A stretch of 37,142 nt of DNA, taken from the NCBI GenBank assembly GCA_009781445.1, contig WQYD01000010.1, positions 1 to 37,142 of the forward strand, read 5' to 3'. The stretch's first letter is position 1. Each line of letters begins with the position of its first letter. Shown here in pieces: positions 31,287-37,142 of the stretch. The notes under the pieces were generated by a model. The model was not told where the DNA came from, did not search any database, and saw only the letters and a list, made by a program, of their open reading frames with translations. Made by a program: the position numbers and the translations under genes. The stretch is from Bacillota bacterium. GTDB lineage: Bacteria > Bacillota > Clostridia > Christensenellales > DTU072.

Positions 31287-31966
31287 TTTTGTTTGTCGTT
31301 TTTAATGAGTTCGGGTCGCCGTTCTTTGGTTATTTTTATGCTTTCGCCCTCGCGCCATTCTTTGATTTTAGCGTGGTTTCCGCTAAGTAAAATTTCGGGG
31401 ACGGCAAGCCCCATAAATTCTTGGGGGCGGGTGAAGTGCGGATATTCCAAAAGCCCCTCAGAAAAACTTTCCTCTTCGGTACTGCTTTCACTGCCAAGAA
31501 CTTTGGGGATATACCTTGCCACGGCGTTCGTAAGCACAAGCGAAGCAAGGTCGCCCGAAGTTAAAATATAATCGCCGATTGAAATTTCCTCGTCTACACA
31601 CAGGTTAATAATCCGTTCGTCTACGCCCTCATAACTGCCGTTTATGAGGACGATTTCGCTTAGCTTGCTTAACTTGACAACCTTCTCTTGATTCAAGACT
31701 TTGCCTTTGGGGCTAAGATAAATCCTTAAAGCGGTATGATTTGGATCAACAGCCGTAATTGCGTCATACAGTGGCTGAGGCGTCATAACCATGCCCGTAC
31801 CACCGCCGAAGGGCGCATCGTCACACCTTTTATGTTTATCTTTGGAAAAATCTCTAATATTAAAAATTTCAACCTCAAATGCGCCCTGTTTTAAGGCTTT
31901 TCCGATAACGCTTTCGCTTAGAATATTATACATTTCGGGAAAAAGTGTTAAAATTTTAATCTTCAT
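31283..31966 (-). CDS. trmD: tRNA (guanine-37-N1)-methyltransferase
   Basis: TrmD methylates G37 in tRNAs using S-adenosylmethionine and prevents frameshifting. The start MKIKILTLFPEMY, the HKRCDDAPFGGGTGMVM block and the trefoil-knot segment EISIGDYILTSGDL followed by PKVLGSESSTEEESF are all diagnostic. I take the ATG at 31964-31966 as start rather than an upstream TTG at 31972. It lies inside the end of rimM, an 11-bp overlap, so translation is coupled. The 227-aa length is normal. Confidence 0.96.
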   Translation of the reverse strand: MKIKILTLFPEMYNILSESVIGKALKQGAFEVEIFNIRDFSKDKHKRCDDAPFGGGTGMVMTPQPLYDAITAVDPNHTALRIYLSPKGKVLNQEKVVKLSKLSEIVLINGSYEGVDERIINLCVDEEISIGDYILTSGDLASLVLTNAVARYIPKVLGSESSTEEESFSEGLLEYPHFTRPQEFMGLAVPEILLSGNHAKIKEWREGESIKITKERRPELIKNDKQK

Positions 31967-32462
31967 ACACAATCACTTTTTCAAGTTCATTAGAATCAAC
32001 GGTAATGGTTTTTGCCTCAATTTCAGTGTTAATTATCACGGATTTTATGGCAGGAAACATACATTTTTCCTTGGCGCACACATAAACATCTGCCGAACCG
32101 TGTTGCAAAATATCGGTGATTTTGCCCACAAACGCGCCGTTTTCACCGCACACACTGCAACCTATTATATCGGATATATAAAACCTATCTTTTTTAAGTG
32201 GCGGAAGTTCACTGCGCGAGGCAAAAATCTCTAAACCCCTCAAATCTTCGGCGTCATTTCGCGAATCAATTCCTTTTAGCTTTAAAAACATAAAATCCCC
32301 GCTGTGCCTAACGCTTTCAGCAGGGATTATATTATCATTAATAAAAAAGGATTTGACATTGGATAGCGAAACATTTGCGTCCGTAAGTGCGCGCGCTTTA
32401 ATTTCGCCTTTTACGCCTTGAGGTTTTAAAACAATGCCAACGGCAAGAAAGCTATCTTTCAT
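31956..32462 (-). CDS. rimM: 16S rRNA processing protein RimM
   Basis: RimM helps mature the 30S subunit head and binds S19. MKDSFLAVGIVLKPQGVKGEIKARALT is the RimM N-terminal barrel, FLKLKGIDSRNDAEDLRGLEIF follows, and DRFYISDIIGCSV...VGKITDILQHGSADVYVC is the PRC-barrel part. A longer frame to 32543 is a shadow of the KH gene; I place the start at 32460-32462, inside the end of khpA. The product is 168 aa. Confidence 0.93.
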   Translation of the reverse strand: MKDSFLAVGIVLKPQGVKGEIKARALTDANVSLSNVKSFFINDNIIPAESVRHSGDFMFLKLKGIDSRNDAEDLRGLEIFASRSELPPLKKDRFYISDIIGCSVCGENGAFVGKITDILQHGSADVYVCAKEKCMFPAIKSVIINTEIEAKTITVDSNELEKVIVYED

Positions 32463-32679
32463 CAAAGGATACATCGTAACGCTTTTCCGCACCCTGCGAA
32501 CACGCCCTAACGATAGAGCGTATTGCCTTAGCGGTTTTGCCAAACTTTCCGATAAGCCTTGGGAATTTTTCCTTATCGGCGAAAACTTTTATGTTCACTT
32601 CATTTTCGTCCTCAATCAGGATAACTTCATAACCGCCCCCAATTATGCGGTTAACCAAAAAATCTACGAGTTCGTTCAC
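32452..32679 (-). CDS. khpA: KH-domain RNA-binding protein KhpA (YlqC)
   Basis: The 75-aa protein is a single type II KH domain with the RNA-binding GxxG loop in LIGKFGKTAKAIRSIV. KhpA works with KhpB in RNA control and cell elongation in Bacillota. It follows rpsP after 3 bp and overlaps rimM by 11 bp, the standard rpsP-khpA-rimM-trmD order. Confidence 0.93.
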   Translation of the reverse strand: MNELVDFLVNRIIGGGYEVILIEDENEVNIKVFADKEKFPRLIGKFGKTAKAIRSIVRACSQGAEKRYDVSFDER

Positions 32680-32682
32680 GGA

Positions 32683-33018
32683 TTAACCCTCTTTCGCCGC
32701 CTTCACAGCAGCGTCCACAGCTTCTTTTGCACCTTCGGCTTTAACGGCTTCGGGCTTCTTGAAGTTTTTAGCGGTGGTTGCTATGATACCTGCATTAAAA
32801 AATAAATCTCTAACCGTGTCGGTAGGTTCAGCACCGCAATTCAACCACTTCTTTGCGATTTCTTCGTCAATTTTTACTATGGCAGGATTCTTAGTAGGAT
32901 CATAATAACCGATTTGTTCAATGTACTGCCCATCTCTGTGCTTTTTTGAATCTATCGCAACGATACGGTAAAAAGGTGCTTTTTTCGCGCCCATTCTTGT
33001 TAGCCTTAATTTAACCAT
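32683..33018 (-). CDS. rpsP: 30S ribosomal protein S16
   Basis: [41 protein letters not shown] and [16 protein letters not shown]-like text place this as bS16. After the core of about 80 residues there is an Ala/Lys-rich C-terminal tail ([20 protein letters not shown]), longer than in B. subtilis. GAGGAA lies 7 nt before the ATG. It heads the operon rpsP-khpA-rimM-trmD-DUF3788 behind the promoter at 33060-33088. Confidence 0.96.
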   Translation of the reverse strand: MVKLRLTRMGAKKAPFYRIVAIDSKKHRDGQYIEQIGYYDPTKNPAIVKIDEEIAKKWLNCGAEPTDTVRDLFFNAGIIATTAKNFKKPEAVKAEGAKEAVDAAVKAAKEG

Positions 33019-33059
33019 TTGTTATTCCTCATGATATATAATTTTATTTAAACATAACC

Positions 33060-33088
33060 ATTTTATCAGCATTAAAACCTTTTGTACA
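33060..33088 (-). promoter_or_regulatory. Promoter of the rpsP-trmD operon
   Basis: On the minus strand, TGTACA (33083-33088), 17 bp, then TAAAAT (33060-33065), with TGA before it making an extended -10. It is about 40 nt from the rpsP ATG. The -35 box is weak. Confidence 0.55.
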
Positions 33089-33192
33089 GCGTTTTAGCGT
33101 TTCTTTTATAAAGATTAAGCGATTTTAGGAAACAAATTTGACTAACCTATTTTAAAAACGGCATAATTCCCTATACCGCGCGCAATCAGTTG

Positions 33193-33201
33193 TGATATAA
33201 T
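33193..33201 (+). promoter_or_regulatory. Extended -10 promoter giving a leaderless ftsY transcript
   Basis: TGATATAAT (TGn plus TATAAT at 33196-33201) ends 6 nt before the ftsY ATG at 33208. Transcription would therefore begin on or next to the ATG. There is no ribosome binding site between them. Confidence 0.55.
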
Positions 33202-33207
33202 GGGCAT

Positions 33208-34107
33208 ATGGGTTTCTTTTCCAATATAAAGCAAGCAATAAAAAAAACCAAGGATAACCTCGGGCGCAAGCTGTTTGAGGTTTTTAAAGCGCGTGATTTA
33301 GATGACGATTTCTATGACGAACTTGAGGCGGTTATGATTGCCGCAGATATCGGCGTTACCGCCACGGACGGCATGATTTCTGAACTTAAGGAAACACTTT
33401 ACCGCAAAAAAATCACCGAACCCGAAAAGGCGAGGGGTGAACTCAAGCGGATTATGCTTGAACTTATTGATTATGAAATTCCGCCCTTTTCCTATCCGCT
33501 TTTGATTTTTATTGCAGGGGTGAACGGCGTGGGCAAAACCACTGCTGTCGGCAAACTTGCAAATAGATTTAAAAACGAAGGAAAATCCGTGCTTGTGGCG
33601 GCGGCGGACACCTTTAGGGCGGCGGCAACCGAACAGCTTGAAATTTGGGCAAAGCGCGCCGATGTGAGAATCGTAAAGCACGGCGAAGGAAGCGATCCTG
33701 CCGCAGTTGTGTTTGATGCGCTTCAATCTGCCAAGGCAAAAGGCACAGAGGTGATCCTTGTGGACACGGCGGGCAGGCTTCACAATAAAAAGAACCTAAT
33801 GGAAGAACTTAAAAAAATCAACCGCGTGATTGCGCGTGAAATGCCCGAATGCGACAGACGCAATTATATCGTGCTTGACGCAACCACAGGGCAAAACGCA
33901 GTAAGTCAGGTTGAAATTTTTAATGAGGCGATAGATATAGACGGCATTATCCTAACCAAACTTGACGGCACAGCCAAAGGCGGTGTGGTTATGGCAATTT
34001 CCGCCGAATTAGAAATCCCTGTGGTATACGCAGGTATCGGCGAAAAGATTGATGATATAATAGAATTTAACGCAGAGGATTTTATTGACGAAATCTTTGC
34101 GGAATAA
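33208..34107 (+). CDS. ftsY: Signal recognition particle receptor FtsY
   Basis: FtsY docks SRP-ribosome complexes at the membrane. The 299-aa protein has a helical N domain and a GTPase NG core: GVNGVGKTT (104-112), DTFRAAATEQLEIWA, VDTAGRLHN, TKLDGTAKGG and GIGEKIDDII. A long acidic A domain is absent, as in other Bacillota. It starts with an amphipathic basic segment that may bind lipid. It lies directly before ffh, from which it is separated by an interspersed repeat. Confidence 0.97.
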   Translation: MGFFSNIKQAIKKTKDNLGRKLFEVFKARDLDDDFYDELEAVMIAADIGVTATDGMISELKETLYRKKITEPEKARGELKRIMLELIDYEIPPFSYPLLIFIAGVNGVGKTTAVGKLANRFKNEGKSVLVAAADTFRAAATEQLEIWAKRADVRIVKHGEGSDPAAVVFDALQSAKAKGTEVILVDTAGRLHNKKNLMEELKKINRVIAREMPECDRRNYIVLDATTGQNAVSQVEIFNEAIDIDGIILTKLDGTAKGGVVMAISAELEIPVVYAGIGEKIDDIIEFNAEDFIDEIFAE

Positions 34108-34126
34108 CGCAAAATGCGTTATGAAT

Positions 34127-34278
34127 CAGCGCACAATGCACAACGCACAGCGCACAATGAAGGATTCTAAATCTCATTAATAGTTAATTAATCCGCAATT
34201 CGTACTTTGTACTTCGTACTTCGTACCTAAATAAATCATTCCACTCATTGTGCGCTGTGCGTTGTGCGCTGTGCGCTG
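34127..34278. repeat. Interspersed palindromic element, copy B
   Basis: Arms at 34127-34159 and 34246-34278 are reverse complements with two mismatches. The right arm's reverse complement is identical to the left arm of copy A (3967-3999). The linker of 86 nt contains a tandem run of TACTTCGTAC-type units (near 34201-34227) and the 23-bp segment 34159-34181 shared with copy A. It sits between ftsY and ffh. Confidence 0.85.
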
Positions 34279-34297
34279 AAATAAATCACCAAAAATC

Positions 34298-35617
34298 ATG
34301 GCATTATTCTCAAATTTATCTGAAAAACTTAATCACGCTTTTTCTAAGCTAAAAAACCGCAGTGCGCTTACCGAACTTGAAATTAAGGAAGCTATGCGTG
34401 AAGTGCGCGTTGCCCTGCTTGAGGCAGATGTGAACTTTACTGTGGTTAAAGGATTCATTAAATCCGTTTCCGAAAAGGCGTCTGGTGTGGGCATTCTTAG
34501 GGGGCTTGAGGCTTCGCAACAGGTTATTAAAATCGTTTCCGATGAATTAACCGAACTCATGGGTAGCAAGCACAGCAAACTTGAGGTTTCGGATAAACCC
34601 CCCACTATTATCATGATGTGCGGGCTTCAGGGTGCAGGCAAAACTACCATGTGCGGAAAACTTGCCACCATGCTTAAAAAGGATAACAAAAAGGTTCTTT
34701 TGGTGGCGGGGGACATTTATCGCCCCGCTGCGATAAAGCAATTGCAAGTGGTTGGCGAAAAGGCAGGCGTGCAGGTGTTTGAAATGGGGCAGGATAACCC
34801 CGTGAAGATTGCAAAAGAGGCAGTAAAATTTGCCGAAAAGCAAGGGCTTGACACCGTGATTATTGACACCGCAGGCAGGCTTCACATAGACGCCACCCTA
34901 ATGCAGGAACTCAAAGATATTAAGGCAAAAGTTAATCCTAAGGAAATTTTGCTTACCGTGGACGCTATGCTTGGGCAAGATTCGGTAAATGTGGCGGAAT
35001 CTTTTAACAAGGAACTTGATATCACAGGCGTAATTTTAACAAAACTTGACGGCGATACGCGTGGCGGTGCCGCCCTATCCATAAAAGCAATATGCGGTAA
35101 GCCGATTAAGTTTGCAGGTATCGGCGAAAAGATTACGGATTTAGAACCCTTTCACCCCGATAGAATGGCTTCGCGAATCCTTGGCATGGGCGATGTTTTA
35201 ACCCTTATTGATAAGGTTCAAAATGCCGTAACCGAAGAAGAGGCACTGAAACTCGCCAAGAAAATGAAAAGCAATTCATTTGATTTGGACGATTATTTAA
35301 ATCAAATGTCCAGCATGAAAAAAATGGGCAATATGGCAGAAATGATCGGCATGATTCCGGGGCTTTCCTCAAAACTGAAAGGCGCAAATTTAAATATAGA
35401 CGAAAAGCAAATTGAACGCATGAAAGCCATAATCCTATCCATGACGCCCCACGAAAGGCGCAACCCCCAAATTATAAACGGTTCCCGCCGTAAAAGAATA
35501 GCCAAAGGCGCAGGCACTCAAGTTCAAGAAATTAACAAACTTCTAAACCAATTTGAACAAACTAAAACCATGATGAAACAAATGGCAGGCGGAAAGAAAA
35601 TGCCGTTTAAGTTTTAA
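34298..35617 (+). CDS. ffh: Signal recognition particle protein Ffh
   Basis: Ffh binds 4.5S/6S RNA and signal sequences. The NG domain shows GLQGAGKTT (109-117), GDIYRPAAIKQL, IDTAGRLHID, TKLDGDTRGG and GIGEKITDLEPF. The Met-rich M domain follows from about residue 310, with MSSMKKMGNMAEMIGMIPGL, a RNPQIINGSRRKRIAKGAG RNA-binding helix and a MMKQMAGGKKMPFKF tail. At 439 aa it is normal. No Shine-Dalgarno is visible before the ATG; the preceding bases are the AT-rich tail of the repeat. Confidence 0.97.
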   Translation: MALFSNLSEKLNHAFSKLKNRSALTELEIKEAMREVRVALLEADVNFTVVKGFIKSVSEKASGVGILRGLEASQQVIKIVSDELTELMGSKHSKLEVSDKPPTIIMMCGLQGAGKTTMCGKLATMLKKDNKKVLLVAGDIYRPAAIKQLQVVGEKAGVQVFEMGQDNPVKIAKEAVKFAEKQGLDTVIIDTAGRLHIDATLMQELKDIKAKVNPKEILLTVDAMLGQDSVNVAESFNKELDITGVILTKLDGDTRGGAALSIKAICGKPIKFAGIGEKITDLEPFHPDRMASRILGMGDVLTLIDKVQNAVTEEEALKLAKKMKSNSFDLDDYLNQMSSMKKMGNMAEMIGMIPGLSSKLKGANLNIDEKQIERMKAIILSMTPHERRNPQIINGSRRKRIAKGAGTQVQEINKLLNQFEQTKTMMKQMAGGKKMPFKF

Positions 35618-35621
35618 TCCG

Positions 35622-36548
35622 CTAATTGTGCTTTATTTCCCTATCGGAAATTGAACCCGAAATGCGGTATGTTTTTCCGTCACTACCTTTTGCTATGCCC
35701 GAAACGGCGTCATATTCGCTAACGCTTATGCGGTTGCCAGAATTCGTTACAATATAGCGGTGAACCCCCTCTTGCACAATTCTTGCTTGGTTTTGTACGC
35801 TTGTGTTATAAGTCTTTTCAAAACTGTTGCCCGAACTTGAAAATGTGTCGCCAGAACTAACACCCGCAACATTTAACAATGCGCCAAAGACGCCACCCAC
35901 GGTTTTTACCGCTCTTGTTATTCCGGCATTAATCATACCGCTTCTTGCCTCACTCAACTCTCTGCACGCATTGGCATATTCGGCTTGCGCTCTTGCCACC
36001 TCTTCTTGTCTTCGCGTTTCTCTCGCTTCCAGCACGGCAATTTCTTTCTTAAGCCTGTCCATTTCCGCTTGACACTTTTGCATACCCATTAAACCGCTTG
36101 ATAAGTCCGCCATTTTTTGAGCGTTCTCATAGTCCGTCAAGTCGTGGCACAGCTTAAACCAGTTATATGCGTCCTGCAAATTATGAAGAGTCTTTGAACG
36201 AAAAAAGCACCCGCCTATAAATAGATAAATGTACGGATCTATTTTTGAAAAATCGTCTTTGTTTTTTTCTAAAATCTCTTGAAAGCCCTCTAACGCGGTA
36301 ACAAAGCACCCGTCCGCCAAAACTTCGTCTTCTTCGGCAATCTCGCCAAACAAATGCGCTTCACCCTTTGCATACAAGCAATATGGGTTCATGTCAATAT
36401 TCATGCCGAGGTTGTAATAGGTAAGTGCCAGCTTTCTATGTTCTAAATCCTCTGCCGTTTCGCAAAGTTGCCCGAGTTCAAAGCACGCTTGGCTGTCCCG
36501 CTCTTCTGCGCGCCTCATTAATTCTTTGTGGCCTACTGTTTTAATCAT
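35622..36548 (-). CDS. Sel1/TPR-like protein with coiled coil
   Basis: The first 150 residues contain TPR/Sel1-like helical repeats (MRRAEERDSQACFELGQLCE, ALTYYNLGMNIDMNPYCLYA, AYNWFKLCHDLTDYENAQ). A coiled coil follows (MDRLKKEIAVLEARETRRQE), then a short Gly/Ala-rich hydrophobic segment (AVKTVGGVFGALLNVAGV). The Ser/Asn-rich end has a small beta-like domain, RYIVTNSGNRISVSEYDAVSG...YRISGSI. No signal peptide. Four bp separate its stop from the convergent ffh stop. Function is unknown; it is outside the island but its Sel1 character echoes the island proteins. Confidence 0.7.
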   Translation of the reverse strand: MIKTVGHKELMRRAEERDSQACFELGQLCETAEDLEHRKLALTYYNLGMNIDMNPYCLYAKGEAHLFGEIAEEDEVLADGCFVTALEGFQEILEKNKDDFSKIDPYIYLFIGGCFFRSKTLHNLQDAYNWFKLCHDLTDYENAQKMADLSSGLMGMQKCQAEMDRLKKEIAVLEARETRRQEEVARAQAEYANACRELSEARSGMINAGITRAVKTVGGVFGALLNVAGVSSGDTFSSSGNSFEKTYNTSVQNQARIVQEGVHRYIVTNSGNRISVSEYDAVSGIAKGSDGKTYRISGSISDREIKHN

Positions 36549-36593
36549 AGCAAATTCCTTATCTTATCAGTGTAACAAAAAATTCACAACGAC

Positions 36594-36956
36594 TCAACCG
36601 ATAACCCCAGTAAACAAAAGGCTTATCACAATAATGCCACTGACAATACCGCCCAAACCAAGCAATGCGAGTATCGGTGCAAGTTTGTCGGAAAAGTTAT
36701 TCATATATTTACCGTCATTAAATTGATAAATGCCAAAAGCCCCCACGATTATGCCCCCAGTAAGCAAAAAAATTCCCAAAACGAGAAGCCCTGCCGAAGG
36801 CTCTTCAAGTATATATGCCCCTACAAAACTTAAAAAAATTGCAGACAAGAGTACCATTACGCCAGCCACCGCAAGTTTGTCTGTGATTTTAAAAATGATT
36901 TCTACGGCAACCAAAATCGCACCAAACACAGCTAAACAAATTCCCACTATTATCAT
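36594..36956 (-). CDS. Small membrane protein (120 aa)
   Basis: Four hydrophobic helices fill the sequence (IIVGICLAVFGAILVAVEII, LAVAGVMVLLSAIFLSFVGAYI, SAGLLVLGIFLLTGGIIVGAFGIY and ALLGLGGIVSGIIVISLLF), with an acidic/basic loop NDGKYMNNFSDK before the last. No known family is apparent. It lies 45 bp upstream of the Sel1-like gene in the same direction and is probably co-transcribed. Confidence 0.65.
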   Translation of the reverse strand: MIIVGICLAVFGAILVAVEIIFKITDKLAVAGVMVLLSAIFLSFVGAYILEEPSAGLLVLGIFLLTGGIIVGAFGIYQFNDGKYMNNFSDKLAPILALLGLGGIVSGIIVISLLFTGVIG

Positions 36957-36980
36957 AACTACACCTCAAAGTAAGATTAA

Positions 36981-37142
36981 TTAATTATATTGTACCACCC
37001 CCCCCCCTTCTTTCCGGCTCCTCAAAATCATAAAAATTTCCTCTTTTTTCAACGTATAGTTAGGGCCGTTGGGATTGTTGAATCTTTTGTACTTAATATC
37101 GACCTCGCCGATTTCCTGAACTAAGGCTTCAATATCATCGCC
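36981..37142 (-). CDS. C-terminal end of a gene cut by the window edge
   Basis: On the minus strand, 53 codons are open from the edge to a TAA at 36981-36983: GDDIEALVQEIGEVDIKYKR, then FNNPNGPNYTLKKEEIFMIL, ending RSRKEGGGVVQYN. The pattern (I.YKRF.NPNGPNYTL.K.EIFMI) recurs at the ends of many envelope or zinc-ribbon proteins of Bacteroidota and Bacillota, where it usually continues IKYENG.KD. Here a run of ten C's (36998-37007, G's on this strand) makes Gly-Gly-Gly and changes the usual ending, so a length change of the tract would alter the last residues. Confidence 0.6.
   Translation of the reverse strand, partial: GDDIEALVQEIGEVDIKYKRFNNPNGPNYTLKKEEIFMILRSRKEGGGVVQYN

Overview
The window reads as the chromosome of a low-to-mid GC Bacillota, most likely a Clostridia-related gut-type lineage. 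This rests on the conserved blocks trmFO-topA-dprA, rplS, rnhB, rbgA, trmD-rimM-khpA-rpsP and ftsY/ffh, on strong AGGAGG-type ribosome binding sites, and on Listeria-Bacteroides repeat and SPFH proteins. The species cannot be fixed from the sequence.

Layout. 1-11840 is housekeeping DNA, mostly on the minus strand: trmFO (cut by the window edge), topA, dprA, comM, a polytopic lipobox protein, rplS, a plus-strand PHP phosphoesterase with yraN, rnhB and rbgA. 11844-30789 is an integrated genomic island inserted at the 5' end of rbgA. It is bounded by an identical 26-bp direct repeat at 11818-11843 and 30790-30815 that covers the start codon and first codons of rbgA. 30858-35617 resumes housekeeping genes: DUF3788, trmD, rimM, khpA and rpsP on minus, ftsY and ffh on plus. 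35622-37142 holds a Sel1-like coiled-coil protein, a small membrane protein and the tail of a further gene behind a run of ten C's.

The island has two units. The larger one (11844 to about 28446) has a tyrosine integrase at its right end and a 14-gene leftward operon (26928 to 13006). The operon is driven by a well-formed promoter (27015-27043) with a palindromic operator beneath an Xre-family regulator. The smaller unit (about 28447-30789) has an AlbA_2/Schlafen-type regulator, an Xre protein and an M42-peptidase fragment. It ends in a degenerate copy of the same roughly 200-bp right end and att site, so two related elements seem to have accreted in tandem.

The main discovery candidate is the operon. 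It encodes two homologous, Snf7/ESCRT-III-like helical proteins. One stands alone (22998-23588). The other is fused to a RuvB-like AAA+ ATPase (16965-18632). Both ESCRT-like regions end in a motif resembling MIM1, the segment by which eukaryotic ESCRT-III binds MIT domains. Next to them is a CbxX/CfxQ-type AAA+ ATPase whose N-terminus looks like an MIT three-helix bundle, which is the Vps4 architecture built on a different AAA clade. The same operon carries an SPFH/band-7 protein, a coiled-coil protein, an apparently cytosolic trypsin-like protease with zinc ribbon and Sel1 repeats, a Listeria-Bacteroides-repeat lipoprotein, two zinc-ribbon membrane or soluble families, and four proteins sharing a small C-terminal domain. 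I infer a mobile ESCRT-like membrane-remodelling, stress or conflict system. The homology claims come from reading patterns by eye and need profile or structure searches.

Other points of interest are an interspersed long-hairpin repeat next to comM and between ftsY and ffh, a decayed nucleoside-phosphorylase-like fragment at the end of the operon, and leaderless-looking promoters for ftsY and the PHP gene.
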